A stretch of DNA of 64,000 nucleotides from Streptomyces sp. NBC_01294 (lineage in GTDB: Bacteria; Actinomycetota; Actinomycetes; Streptomycetales; Streptomycetaceae). The notes under the pieces were generated by a model, which saw nothing but the letters and a program-made list of their open reading frames with translations, did no database searches and was not told where the DNA came from. The position numbers were made by a program, and so were the translations under genes. Numbering within the stretch: position 1 is the stretch's first letter; every line of letters begins with the position of its first letter. Of the stretch, positions 50,593 through 59,219 are shown piece by piece. The stretch spans positions 7,035,501 through 7,099,500 of the forward strand of contig NZ_CP108423.1 in NCBI RefSeq assembly GCF_035917235.1. The letters are read 5' to 3'.

Positions 50593-52722
50593 TCAGCGCT
50601 GCCACCCGGAGCCGGCGCGGCCGGCCTGTGCGGTCGTCGAGGGCGGGATCGCCAGGTGCCACGGGGAGGAGGGCGGGCGGCTGCCGAGCGGCTCGGATCC
50701 GGCCGGGGGAGCCGTCGTGACGTGCAGACCGGCGTCCAGGCCGAGGGCCGCGGCGACGGCCGTGCCGTCGGGCTCGGCCACGGCGGCCGGCGCGCCCGTG
50801 AAGAGCATCTGGGACTCGTACCAGGACGGCCCGCTGTCCGGGCCCGACACACCGATCGTGCCCGCGCCCGCGCGACCCGCGAGCAGCCGGCCCGCGACGC
50901 CGACGGCGCCGTAACCGCCGTCGCCACCCGCCTCCGTGACCGGGGAGAACACCGGCGAGGCCCCGCCCGCGGTGGCCAGGCTCGTACGGACGGTGCCCGT
51001 GCCGGGGCGGCGGAAGTACAGGCGGACGCCGTCGTCCTGCGGGCTCGCGGAGAGCGGGCCGGTGGTGGCCGGCAGCCCGGTCGGGAAGGGGCCGCCGAGC
51101 GGGGCGCCCGGTGCCGGCTGGACCCACGCCAGCACGGTCCGGGCCGTGGCCGCGTACACGTGGCGCCGCCCGGCACCGTCGGTCGCGGTGACCGGCTCGC
51201 CCAGCAGACCGGCGCCGCCCAGGGACTGCCACGCGCCGAAGGCGCCGTCCGGAGCCGCCTGTGCGCGGGCGCGCAGGGTGCGCGCGGAATCGCGTACGTA
51301 CACGGTCATCCGGCCCGTGCCGTCCACGGCGACGGACGGTGCACTGATCGCCGAGGTGCCGGATACGTCGTCCGTGTCCGGGGTGCCCAGCGACTGCCAC
51401 GGGCCGAAGGCGCCGTCGGGTGCGGCCTGGACGGCGTACGCGAGGTCGCGTCCGTACTCCTGGGGCGCGGAGCCCAGGGTGGTGCGGGTGCCGAAGACCG
51501 CGATCCTGCCGTCGGGGAGCCGGACCGCCGTCGCACCCGTGTCGAACCCGGCGCCGGGGAGGAGCCGGGGTCCCTGCCACGGGGCCTTGGGGCCGCTGCG
51601 CGACCAGTACGCCATCCGGCCGTCCAGGACGGCGAAGGCCGACAGCCGGCCGGAGGCGCCCTCGGCCAGCCACGAGGTGCCGTCGCCCCGGCTGTAGCGG
51701 ATGGTCTGGCTCCATCCGGCGCCCGCGGGCCGGGTCGCGGTCTTGCGGTCGCCGCAGCCGGCGGGGCTGCCGCACCAGTCCTGGTGGTCGAGCCAGGCGT
51801 AGGTCTTGAGGTACCCGAGCTTCTCCTCGGCCGCCTGCGGGTCGAGCGTCGGGGGCAGGGAGCTGTTGGGGTAGCTCACGTAGTTCTGGATCGAGAAGTG
51901 CGGCCGGTCCGCGGACTTCGCGTAGCGTTCGGCCGCCGCCTGCACGAAGCGGGCGCCGTACATGTGGTCCTGGTGGTCGAGGAAGCCACCGCCGCCGTGC
52001 GACCGGCCGGGCGTCGGGTCCTGCGTCCGGATCGTGGTCGGCCGGTACATCGCGAAGACCTCCGCGATGGCGTCCACGGCCTGTTCCTTGGTGTACGAGA
52101 ACCAGGGCTTGACCGGAGTCCCGGAGGCCAGCTGGGCACCCAGGGAGGACACCCTGCCGTCCCACAGGCCGCGGAGGCTGTCCGGATTGTCGCCGGAGAT
52201 GCTGCGGGCCTCGCGCAGCTGCATCCACACCAGGTTGACCTCGGGCCTGGCGACGAGGACGTCCACCTCGGCGCTCCCCCCGCCGACGGTGGGTATGGAC
52301 TTGCGCTGCCAGGCGCTGGTGCGGTCGCCGGTGGCCATCTGCGCGTAGGCGGCCCGTATGCCGTTCTGCCGGGCCTCCGCGTAGGCGGCGTGGTCGGCGG
52401 GCTGCTCGGGGTCCGTCAGGTGCGGGCTGTGGGCCTCGTTCCTGCCGTCGGACTCACCGGCGGTCAGGTAGACGGTGGCGACCCTGACGCCCTTGGATAT
52501 GGAGCGGCTCACGTCGGGGTTCATGAAGAAGAGGTCGTCGTCGGGATGCGCGACGACCTGGAGGACGGTGCCCTCGGTCACACTCGGGCGGAGAACCGCC
52601 CCGGGGGCCGCCGGCTCCTGCGCGCTTCCGTACCCGTAGGCCCAGGTCGTCACTCCGGCGGCGCCGACGGTGAGCGCGGCGAGCAGGGCCGCGAGGCGGG
52701 TGCGGCGGCTGGCCAGGGACAT
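50593..52722 (-). CDS. Secreted PIG-L family deacetylase with C-terminal beta-propeller-like region
   Basis: From ATG 52722 the product is 709 residues; an upstream in-frame start at 52794 would add a non-signal-like 24 residues. A signal peptide or anchor (RLAALLAALTVGAAGVTTW) is followed by the PIG-L zinc site VVAHPDDDLFF (HPDD at 59-62) and GFLDHQDHMYG (HxxH). Residues of about 320-700 contain repeated blades such as APDGAFGPWQSLG and APDGAFGAWQSLG, resembling a lectin-like propeller. It probably deacetylates an N-acetylated sugar outside the cell. The promoter region is unusually AT-rich. Confidence 0.85.
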   Translation of the reverse strand: MSLASRRTRLAALLAALTVGAAGVTTWAYGYGSAQEPAAPGAVLRPSVTEGTVLQVVAHPDDDLFFMNPDVSRSISKGVRVATVYLTAGESDGRNEAHSPHLTDPEQPADHAAYAEARQNGIRAAYAQMATGDRTSAWQRKSIPTVGGGSAEVDVLVARPEVNLVWMQLREARSISGDNPDSLRGLWDGRVSSLGAQLASGTPVKPWFSYTKEQAVDAIAEVFAMYRPTTIRTQDPTPGRSHGGGGFLDHQDHMYGARFVQAAAERYAKSADRPHFSIQNYVSYPNSSLPPTLDPQAAEEKLGYLKTYAWLDHQDWCGSPAGCGDRKTATRPAGAGWSQTIRYSRGDGTSWLAEGASGRLSAFAVLDGRMAYWSRSGPKAPWQGPRLLPGAGFDTGATAVRLPDGRIAVFGTRTTLGSAPQEYGRDLAYAVQAAPDGAFGPWQSLGTPDTDDVSGTSAISAPSVAVDGTGRMTVYVRDSARTLRARAQAAPDGAFGAWQSLGGAGLLGEPVTATDGAGRRHVYAATARTVLAWVQPAPGAPLGGPFPTGLPATTGPLSASPQDDGVRLYFRRPGTGTVRTSLATAGGASPVFSPVTEAGGDGGYGAVGVAGRLLAGRAGAGTIGVSGPDSGPSWYESQMLFTGAPAAVAEPDGTAVAAALGLDAGLHVTTAPPAGSEPLGSRPPSSPWHLAIPPSTTAQAGRAGSGWQR

Positions 52723-53262
52723 CTGCAACGCCTTGAGGGTCGGTCCGGTGCGGAATTCCGCCGAGGGGAGTCGGTGCCCCGATGGCTCCACCACTCCCGG
52801 AGACGACCGGGCCCGATTATGCCTCGCACGTTTGTGCCTGACACACCATCAAGTGGTATATAAAGGCAAACCAGTTGAATGCGACATATGAGCGACTTGT
52901 ACCGATTTGTTCGCCTTGGCCGGCAGGCACGAAAACTCGGAGACGGTGCGGTCGGCCGAGGTCAGTCGAGGTCGGCTGAGGTCGGCCCACGACGCCGGCC
53001 CAACGGCCGGTACCGGCAGATGTGACAGACGTCTCCAGTGGAGTCGCGGCCCCTCGCGGAGACATGGGGGCGGGAACGCGGAACGGCCCGCCGGCAGAGA
53101 ACCGGCGGGCCGTTCCGACGCCTTCGACCAGAAGGGTGCCGACACCTGTGAGACGTACGACACCTACAAGCCCTGGCGAGACCTACGAGACCTACGAGAC
53201 CTGCGAGGGCGCGACCTTCACCACCTCCACGGCCTCAAGCGGTGTTACGGGTGTCACCTCGG
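52723..53262. other. 540-base intergenic region with an AT-rich island and repeats
   Basis: Bases 52845-52885 contain TGGTATATAAAGG and are strikingly AT-rich for this genome; they probably include the minus-strand promoter of the PIG-L gene. From 52955 to 52990 GAGGTCGG-type repeats occur. A perfect hairpin lies at 53079-53117, and an ACCTACGAG repeat lies near 53180-53205. No gene is supported; several open frames are repeat-derived. Confidence 0.7.
53079..53117. terminator. Perfect 16-bp stem-loop
   Basis: CGGAACGGCCCGCCGG (53079-53094) pairs fully with CCGGCGGGCCGTTCCG (53102-53117) around a seven-base loop. It follows the DUF6213-like gene on the minus strand by about 145 bases and precedes the PIG-L promoter. 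No T-run follows. Confidence 0.75.
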
Positions 53263-53508
53263 TCACTCGGGCCTGCCTGCGCCGGGTTCGCTCGCGCAGG
53301 CGATGCACTCGGCGTCGATCTGATCGGCGAGCTGGTTCATCGCGCCCGCCGCCTCGTCGACTGCCGCAGGGATGTCCGGCTCCTCCCCGGAGGGTGGTGA
53401 CCCCAGCCAGTCGGCCGCCAGGCAGCGCAGCAGGGAGGTGACCTCTGTGGCGGGTATGAGCAATTGCCCGTCCGCTGTCGGGATGAGGGAAATGGACACC
53501 GAGATCAT
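53263..53508 (-). CDS. 81-residue DUF6213-like protein
   Basis: The ATG at 53508 is preceded by AGGGAGG. The product begins MISVSISLIPTADGQLLIPA, continues with EVTSLLRCLAADWL and ends with a Cys-containing helix (DAECIACASEP). The start resembles a small Streptomyces family that I recall as DUF6213. It is soluble with no enzyme motif. It lies in a run of small minus-strand genes related to stress. Confidence 0.68.
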   Translation of the reverse strand: MISVSISLIPTADGQLLIPATEVTSLLRCLAADWLGSPPSGEEPDIPAAVDEAAGAMNQLADQIDAECIACASEPGAGRPE

Positions 53509-53674
53509 GGAAGCCTCCCTGTCTGCGGGGGCGGAGGCGCCGTCACGGCCGGGTGTCCGCCGCGGTCGACGGAGCCTCCGTCTCACCCACCGGCTACCCG
53601 GGCTCGGCCATGGCAACCGCCTCGCCGGCGGGGGAGCGGCCCACGGGACGGGCTCTCGGCGGTGTCGGGAGGGG

Positions 53675-53950
53675 TCAGGTGTGGAGCCGGCTGTTGGGGC
53701 CGTCCTGGTCGCCTGCCGTGTCGTCGTTGAACCAGTAGTCCCCGGCGGCCAGGTAGCGGAAGGAGTAGGTGCGCTCGCCGGCCAGCTCGACGGTGACGGA
53801 GCGCTCGCCGCCCTTGCGCGGCTTCAGGGGGTGGGCGCCGGGCTGCCAGTCGTTGAAGTCGCCCACCACGCTGACCGGACCGGGCGGGATGTCGGCGGGG
53901 AGGACGAAGGTGACCTCGGTGCGGTCCTTGCGCAGCGTGCGCTTCAGCAT
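53675..53950 (-). CDS. Isoamylase/AMPK-type glycogen-binding domain protein (CBM48-like)
   Basis: The 91-residue protein starts at ATG 53950 behind AGGAGC. It has VTFVLPADIPPGPVSVVGDFNDWQPGAHPL, where GDFNDW is the classic motif of the AMPK beta / branching-enzyme early-set domain, and RYLAAGDYWFNDD near the end. It is a stand-alone domain of the size seen in actinobacteria. It probably binds glycogen or another alpha-glucan. No enzyme for glycogen is adjacent. Confidence 0.85.
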   Translation of the reverse strand: MLKRTLRKDRTEVTFVLPADIPPGPVSVVGDFNDWQPGAHPLKPRKGGERSVTVELAGERTYSFRYLAAGDYWFNDDTAGDQDGPNSRLHT

Positions 53951-54092
53951 GGGCGTGCTCCTGGTGGCAGCGGGTCGGATGGGTACGTCGTCCATGGTTG
54001 GCGGACGGCGGCCGCTCCGCACCCCGGGGCCCGGACGCACCGGGAACCTGCCCCCGCCTCCGGCCCCCGGTGCGCAGGGGTGCGGCCGACGG

Positions 54093-54554
54093 TCATCGAG
54101 GGTCCGCACTGCTCCGTTCGGGGGACGGGGGTGGCGTCGCGCCGTGCGCTGCGGGGTCCGGGCCGGCTCGCCGCGGGGGCGGCTCGCGGAAGGTGAGCAG
54201 CCGCTCGGCTTCGGTGATCTCCAGAACGCGGGCGACGCGGCGGCTGACGGCGGTCACCACGAGGGTCTTGCCGGCATCGGCGGCCAGGGTGTTCAGGGCC
54301 AGGAGGAGGTGCACGCCCGAGCTGTCGCAGAAGGTGACGGCGGACAGGTCGAGGTCGAGCCCCGTCCCGGCGGCGTCCAGTGCCGCGACGAGGTCCCGAC
54401 GCAGGGCGCCCACGTGGTCCAGGTCGATCTCGCCGCGTACCCGGGCCGGCGTCCGGTGTGTTCCGGACGCGACCTCCACGGCGACGGTGGAGCGGTGCAC
54501 GGTGGCGCCGTCGGCACCCGCGGCGGCGGGTGTGCGGTCGAAGGGGGCGATCAT
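54093..54554 (-). CDS. STAS-domain anti-sigma factor antagonist
   Basis: The 153-residue protein has an STAS domain of about residues 25-115 with GEIDLDHVGALRRDL and DLSAVTFCDSSGVHLLL; the Ser in DSSG is the usual phosphorylation site. A Pro-rich tail of about 30 residues follows. Such proteins release sigma factors from RsbW-type anti-sigma kinases. The SpoIIE/HATPase protein at 30914-33346 is the kind of partner it would use, but a link is inference. It is 13 bases after the winged-helix gene stop and likely cotranscribed. Confidence 0.88.
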   Translation of the reverse strand: MIAPFDRTPAAAGADGATVHRSTVAVEVASGTHRTPARVRGEIDLDHVGALRRDLVAALDAAGTGLDLDLSAVTFCDSSGVHLLLALNTLAADAGKTLVVTAVSRRVARVLEITEAERLLTFREPPPRRAGPDPAAHGATPPPSPERSSADPR

Positions 54555-54567
54555 GGCCTCTCTCCCT

Positions 54568-54933
54568 TCAGGGCCGTGTCTGATCCTGGTCGTGCTCCCG
54601 CCCCTCCGGCCGGGGCGGGCGGCCGTCTCCGTCGTCCGGGCCGAGGTCGACCAGCAGCCTCAGGAGGTCGGCGATCTCGTGCCGTCCCTCGGCGGGGTGG
54701 CGGAAGAGGGTGCCGGGTGTGACCCGGTAGTGGTTGCGGCGGCCGTGGCGGGTCCGGGTCAGGTACCCGGCGCTCTCCAGGTCGGCCACGATGGCCTGGG
54801 CCGCGCGCTCGGTCAGCCCGCACGCCGTGGCCATGTCCCGCAGCCGCATCTCCGGGTCGCGCACGATCATGGCGAGGATCCGGGCGTGGTGGGTGACGAA
54901 CGTCCAGCTGGTACGGGACTCGGCCGGTTCCAT
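54568..54933 (-). CDS. Winged-helix transcriptional regulator (ArsR/MarR-like)
   Basis: The 121-residue protein has a single winged helix: TFVTHHARILAMIVRDPEMRLRDMATACGLTERAAQAIVADLESAGYLTRTRHGRRNHYRV (about residues 11-70), then a short helix and an acidic/basic tail. The recognition helix is in LTERAAQAIVADL. No metal-binding Cys pair is present. It heads a two-gene unit with the STAS gene and is divergent from the DUF2231 gene, which it may control through the 169-base gap between them. Confidence 0.85.
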   Translation of the reverse strand: MEPAESRTSWTFVTHHARILAMIVRDPEMRLRDMATACGLTERAAQAIVADLESAGYLTRTRHGRRNHYRVTPGTLFRHPAEGRHEIADLLRLLVDLGPDDGDGRPPRPEGREHDQDQTRP

Positions 54934-55102
54934 GTCTCACATCATACGATTTGCGATTCCGGTTTCGCCAGAGCGGAATGCGGATTCCTCCACCCCGCCG
55001 GGCGCGGTCGGCGCAGCGCGGCCGGGCGGCTGCGCGGGCGCGGCCGCCCATTCGGCCGACACCAGCGTGGGACGGAGGCCCGAAGCCGGGTAGGCGCCCT
55101 GC

Positions 55103-55684
55103 ATGAACGCACTCTCTCTCGACGCCGACGCACCCCCGCAGGGCACCTCCGCGCTGGAGGCCGCATCGGCGCGGTGGCTGACGGCCCTGGACCGGATCGA
55201 ACGGACCACGCTGGCCGACCCGGCGATCCGGGTCCTCCAGCGGGGCATCCGGTCGCTCCCGCTGGGCGACGTACGCGATCTGCTCCGGGGCAGGCCGCTG
55301 GGCCATCCCCTCCACCCCGTGCTGGTGCAGGTACCGATCGGATGCTGGCTCTCGGCCGCGGTCCTGGACGTCGTCCCGGGGGCGCAGCACGCGGCCACGA
55401 CCCTGACGGCCGTCGGCCTGGTGGGTGTGGCTCCGGCCGCGATCGCGGGCTGGGCCGACTGGGCCGACCTGCCACCCGAGCAGGCCCGCGTCGGCCTGGC
55501 GCACGCCGTCTCGAACGGGGTCGCGGTCGGCTGCTACGCGCTCTCCCTCACGGCGCGCCTGCGCGGACGCCCGCTGAAAGGCCGGCTGTGGTCGTGGGGA
55601 GGGCTGACGGCGGTCGCCCTGACCGGGGCCCTCGGCGGCCACGTGGCGTACCGGCAGGCCGTCGGAGCACACCCGGCGACCTAG
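55103..55684 (+). CDS. DUF2231 membrane protein
   Basis: The 193-residue protein contains GHPLHPVLVQVPIGCW, the hallmark of the DUF2231 family, and about four hydrophobic segments between residues 75 and 185. The family is often associated with heme or redox membrane proteins, but its function is unknown. The first 60 residues are a soluble helical extension. ATG 55103 is divergent from the winged-helix gene. Confidence 0.82.
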   Translation: MNALSLDADAPPQGTSALEAASARWLTALDRIERTTLADPAIRVLQRGIRSLPLGDVRDLLRGRPLGHPLHPVLVQVPIGCWLSAAVLDVVPGAQHAATTLTAVGLVGVAPAAIAGWADWADLPPEQARVGLAHAVSNGVAVGCYALSLTARLRGRPLKGRLWSWGGLTAVALTGALGGHVAYRQAVGAHPAT

Positions 55685-55817
55685 GAAGTGTCGTCGAAGC
55701 AGCCGCCGGCCAGACGGACTTTGACGGCACAACCCAGGGCCCAGGGGGGTGGGAGCGGGGACACGTCGGGGCACGGGCTATTTTCGTAGCCACGACCGGC
55801 GTGGGGGAGAGGGACCT

Positions 55818-57782
55818 GTGGACGAGCGGCTCGAAGCCGAAGGCGAAGTGGCGGTGGCCCGCCTCGCCATCGACAGTGGCGACCTGTCGCACGCTGCGGT
55901 GCACCTGGGCGACGCGCTCACCGCGGACCCCCGGCACCCCGACGCCTACGAGGCGCTCGCCGAACTCGTCGCGGCCGCCGGCGGGCACACCGCCGCGCTG
56001 GCGCTGTTCGCCGACGACGAGCGCTCCATCGGTGCGGTCGCCTGCGTCGCCCAACTCCACGCCGCCGCAGGCGAGTGGGACCCCGCCGTCGGCTTCCTCG
56101 CCTCGGTGATCGGGGCCGACCCCGCCCGCCCCTGGGCCGAGGTCGCCTGGCTGGCCGACCCCGCCCTGCCCGGCCGGCTCTCACCGTCCGCCGTGGCCCA
56201 GGCCATCGCCCGGATCTCCCGCAGCCTGCCCGAACCCCTGCCGGCCCCGCTGCGCGACGGCGTCCAGCCCTTCTACGCACTGGTCAGAGCCTGCGTCGCC
56301 GCCCGTCCGGAGCACGTACTGCTGAACACCATGGCCTCCACGCTGGCCCGCCGCTTCGGCGACGTCGCCGAAGCCGTCGCGTGGGCCGAGCGGGCCCAGC
56401 GCGCCGAAGCGGGCCACTGGCAGGCCGTCGTGCTGGGCGCTGCACTGCGCGCCGCCGGGCGGACCGACGAGGCCCTCGCCGTGTGGGAGGCGGAGATCGC
56501 CCGCGACCCCTCCGACCGGGAGCTGTACGTCGACGTCGCCGAGCTGTACCGGCAGACCGGCCGGCCCGCCGCCGGCCTCGCCTGGCTCGAACGCGTCCTC
56601 GCCGCCGAACCGGACCACCCCAAGGCCGGCCCGGCCGCGTTCGCCCTGCGCCACGCCGTCGACGGCGGCACGGCGCACCTGCTGGCGCTCGGCGACCACC
56701 TGCGCACCCACCCCGACCACGGCTACGCGGCCCAACTCCTGGACGAGTTCTGCCAGGACGAGCCGTGGCTCGGCCACGTGCACCCCGCCTCCGAGGCGAG
56801 CGTCAACGTGCTGCACCAGATGCTCGCCAACCCCACCGCCGCCCGCGACCACGAGATCGAGCTGCTCTCCTCGAACCTGGAAGCCCCCAGCACACGGCTC
56901 GCCGTACGCATGGGCTTCCCGCGTTCGCGGATCGGCTACCAGTCCGTGGCCGCCCCCGACCCCCGGGAGCCGCAGTACCAGGTCGACGTCCTGCTGTGGG
57001 AGTTCGGTGGCGCGGAGGGGCTCGACGCCCGCCCCGCCGTCGCGCCGCCGTCGCCCGAGGCCGCCGAACGCGTACGCCAGGTCGCCGCGTTGAGCTGGGC
57101 CGCGCCGGGGGCCGCGTACGACCACGCCGTGCGCCTGGCCGATCTGAGCGCCGAGGACCTGCTGGCCGTCTGCGTGCATCCGCCGCTGCCGCGCGAGGGC
57201 GACCAGGGCGCGTACCTCCTGGGCAGGCAGCCCGAGATGTGGGTCCGGGCGGTACAGACCTTCGCCTGCCTCGGACTGGCCCACCACCGTACGGACGAAC
57301 CCTGGGAAGGCTCCCGGCGCAGGGCCCTGCTGCTCGACCTGCTCTTCGGCCCCGAGGACTGGACCAACGAGGCCGCGGGCTTCGCGCTCCTCGCCACCGC
57401 CTGGGTGGACCCCGCCGTCCGCGAGGACGTCGGGCTCCGCCTCGCCGACCGCATGATCGCGGTGAGCAAGGCCTGGCAGCAGCGCGACGCGACGATCCTC
57501 GCCTCGCTGTGCCGCCTCGTACTGGCCTGCCCCTGGCTGGAGCCCACCTTCCTGGCCGTGGCAGCGAAGCTGCTGACGGCGGTGGTCGAGTTCGACGCGC
57601 GGACCCCGGACGACGACGAACTGCGCCGCTCGGAGATGACCGCCGCGATGGACGCGCGCCAGGCCGGCTCCCCGGCGGCGGCGCCCGCATCGCAGGGCGA
57701 CGGGGGGAGCGGCCGCAAGCCCCGGTCGCTCCTCGCCCGTCTCCGCGGCCGCAGGAACCGAGCCGAGAGCCCGGAGTCCTGA
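55818..57782 (+). CDS. Large TPR-repeat protein
   Basis: The start is GTG 55818 after GGGAGAGGGACC. The 654-residue protein consists mostly of TPR-like helical pairs, clearest at residues of about 15-60 (AAVHLGDALTADPRHPDAYEALAEL) and 195-260 (AVVLGAALRAAGRTDEALAVWE). The C-terminal 40 residues are basic and disordered. No signal peptide or catalytic motif is seen. It probably acts as a scaffold; neighbours give no strong clue. Confidence 0.78.
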   Translation: MDERLEAEGEVAVARLAIDSGDLSHAAVHLGDALTADPRHPDAYEALAELVAAAGGHTAALALFADDERSIGAVACVAQLHAAAGEWDPAVGFLASVIGADPARPWAEVAWLADPALPGRLSPSAVAQAIARISRSLPEPLPAPLRDGVQPFYALVRACVAARPEHVLLNTMASTLARRFGDVAEAVAWAERAQRAEAGHWQAVVLGAALRAAGRTDEALAVWEAEIARDPSDRELYVDVAELYRQTGRPAAGLAWLERVLAAEPDHPKAGPAAFALRHAVDGGTAHLLALGDHLRTHPDHGYAAQLLDEFCQDEPWLGHVHPASEASVNVLHQMLANPTAARDHEIELLSSNLEAPSTRLAVRMGFPRSRIGYQSVAAPDPREPQYQVDVLLWEFGGAEGLDARPAVAPPSPEAAERVRQVAALSWAAPGAAYDHAVRLADLSAEDLLAVCVHPPLPREGDQGAYLLGRQPEMWVRAVQTFACLGLAHHRTDEPWEGSRRRALLLDLLFGPEDWTNEAAGFALLATAWVDPAVREDVGLRLADRMIAVSKAWQQRDATILASLCRLVLACPWLEPTFLAVAAKLLTAVVEFDARTPDDDELRRSEMTAAMDARQAGSPAAAPASQGDGGSGRKPRSLLARLRGRRNRAESPES

Positions 57783-57886
57783 GCCCCGAGAGGGCGTGGC
57801 GCGCGCAGGGGGCTTGTGGCAAGACCCGGGGCATGCCGCAGAATCACCGACCTGAGCCGTGATCAGCGGAAGTGGGGGCGTACGGA

Positions 57887-59104
57887 ATGCGTGTGCTGTT
57901 GTCGACGTACGGGTCGCGCGGGAGCGTCGAACCGATGGCCGGACTCGCGGTGCGGCTGCAGGAGTTGGGTGCGCAGGTGCGGGTGTGCGCGCCGCCGGAC
58001 GAGGAGTTCGCGAAGAGGCTGGCCGAGGTCGGCGTGGAGACGGTGGGGATGGGCCGGCCGGTGCGCGCGCTGGTGAGCTCGGTGACGCCGGGGTCGGCGG
58101 TTGGCCTGGCGCAGCGGGCGGCCGAGTTGATGACCGAGCAGTTCGAAACGGTCGCCGCGGCGGCCGCGGGATGTGACGCGCTGGTGGTGACCGGCCCGCT
58201 GCCGGTCGCCGCCGGCGCGCGGTCGGTCGCCGAGAAGCTGGGCATCCGCTCCGTGCACGCGAGCCACCAGCCGGTCAGCCTGCCGTCGCCGTACCGCCGG
58301 CCGCCGGTGCGCCGAGGCCAACCGGTGCCGCCGGAGACGGTCGACAACCGGACGCTGTGGGACGAGGACGCCCGGATCGCGCACACGATGTTCGGCGAGG
58401 CGCTCAACACCCACCGGGCGTCGGCCGGCCTGCCGCCGGTGGACAACATCCGCGACTACGCGTTCTCCGACCGGCCGTGGCTGGCCACCGACCCGGTCCT
58501 GTCCCCGTGGCAGCCGACGGACCTCGGCGTCGTGCAGACCGGCGCGTGGGCCGTGGCCGACGAACGTCCGCTCCCCGACGCGTTGGCGGCGTTCCTGGAC
58601 GCCGGCACCGCACCGGTGTACGTGGGCTTCGGCAGCACGCCCATGGGCGCCCCGCAGGAGATCGCCCGCGTGACCATCGAGGCGATCCGCGCGCAGGGCC
58701 GCCGCGCGGTCGTCTTCCGCGGCTGGGCCGACCTGGACCTGATCGACGACCACGACGACTGCTTCGTCGTCGGCGAGGTCAACCACCAGGCACTGTTCCG
58801 CCGGGTGGCCGCGGTCGTGCACCACGGCAGCGCGGGTACGACGACGACCGCCGCCGGGGCCGGCGCGCCTCAGGTGGTGGTGCCCCAGGGCGCGGCGGAC
58901 CAGCCGTACTGGGCGGGCCGGGTGGCCGGCCTGGGCATCGGCGCGGCACACGACGGTCCGGCCCCGACCGTCGACTCTCTGTCGGCCGCGCTCGACGTGG
59001 CCCTGGACCCCGGGACCCGGGCACGCGCCACCGACGTGGCCGGCACGATCCGCACCGACGGGGCGACGGTGGCCGCGAAACTCCTGCTCGACGCCGTCGG
59101 CTGA
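57887..59104 (+). CDS. GT1-family (GtfA/vancomycin-type) glycosyltransferase
   Basis: The 405-residue protein starts at ATG 57887. It has the N-terminal acceptor domain (VLLSTYGSRGSVEPMAGLAVRLQELGAQV) and a C-terminal donor domain with VYVGFGSTPMG and HHGSAGTTTTAAGAGAPQVVVPQGADQPYWA, the nucleotide-sugar signature of GT-B macrolide and glycopeptide transferases. It would glycosylate a small lipophilic acceptor. No aglycone pathway is adjacent, so it may be an orphan resistance or decoration enzyme. A terminator hairpin follows. Confidence 0.9.
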   Translation: MRVLLSTYGSRGSVEPMAGLAVRLQELGAQVRVCAPPDEEFAKRLAEVGVETVGMGRPVRALVSSVTPGSAVGLAQRAAELMTEQFETVAAAAAGCDALVVTGPLPVAAGARSVAEKLGIRSVHASHQPVSLPSPYRRPPVRRGQPVPPETVDNRTLWDEDARIAHTMFGEALNTHRASAGLPPVDNIRDYAFSDRPWLATDPVLSPWQPTDLGVVQTGAWAVADERPLPDALAAFLDAGTAPVYVGFGSTPMGAPQEIARVTIEAIRAQGRRAVVFRGWADLDLIDDHDDCFVVGEVNHQALFRRVAAVVHHGSAGTTTTAAGAGAPQVVVPQGAADQPYWAGRVAGLGIGAAHDGPAPTVDSLSAALDVALDPGTRARATDVAGTIRTDGATVAAKLLLDAVG

Positions 59105-59181
59105 GAAGGGCTGCCGGACGATCCCGTGAGCACCGCGCGGGGTCGTCCCGGCCGGGCCGCCGACCCCCGTGTCCCCGGGGC

Positions 59182-59204
59182 CGGCCTCCTGTCCCCGGAG
59201 GCCG
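59182..59204. terminator. Hairpin between convergent genes
   Basis: CGGCCTCC (59182-59189) pairs with GGAGGCCG (59197-59204) around a seven-base loop. It lies between the convergent glycosyltransferase and FtsX-type permease genes. Confidence 0.6.
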
Positions 59205-59219
59205 CCCCTCTCCCCGCGG

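Noticed and set aside
52907..53441. Open frames around the 53079 hairpin
   Set aside because: They derive from repeats such as ACCTACGAG and have no homology-like features.
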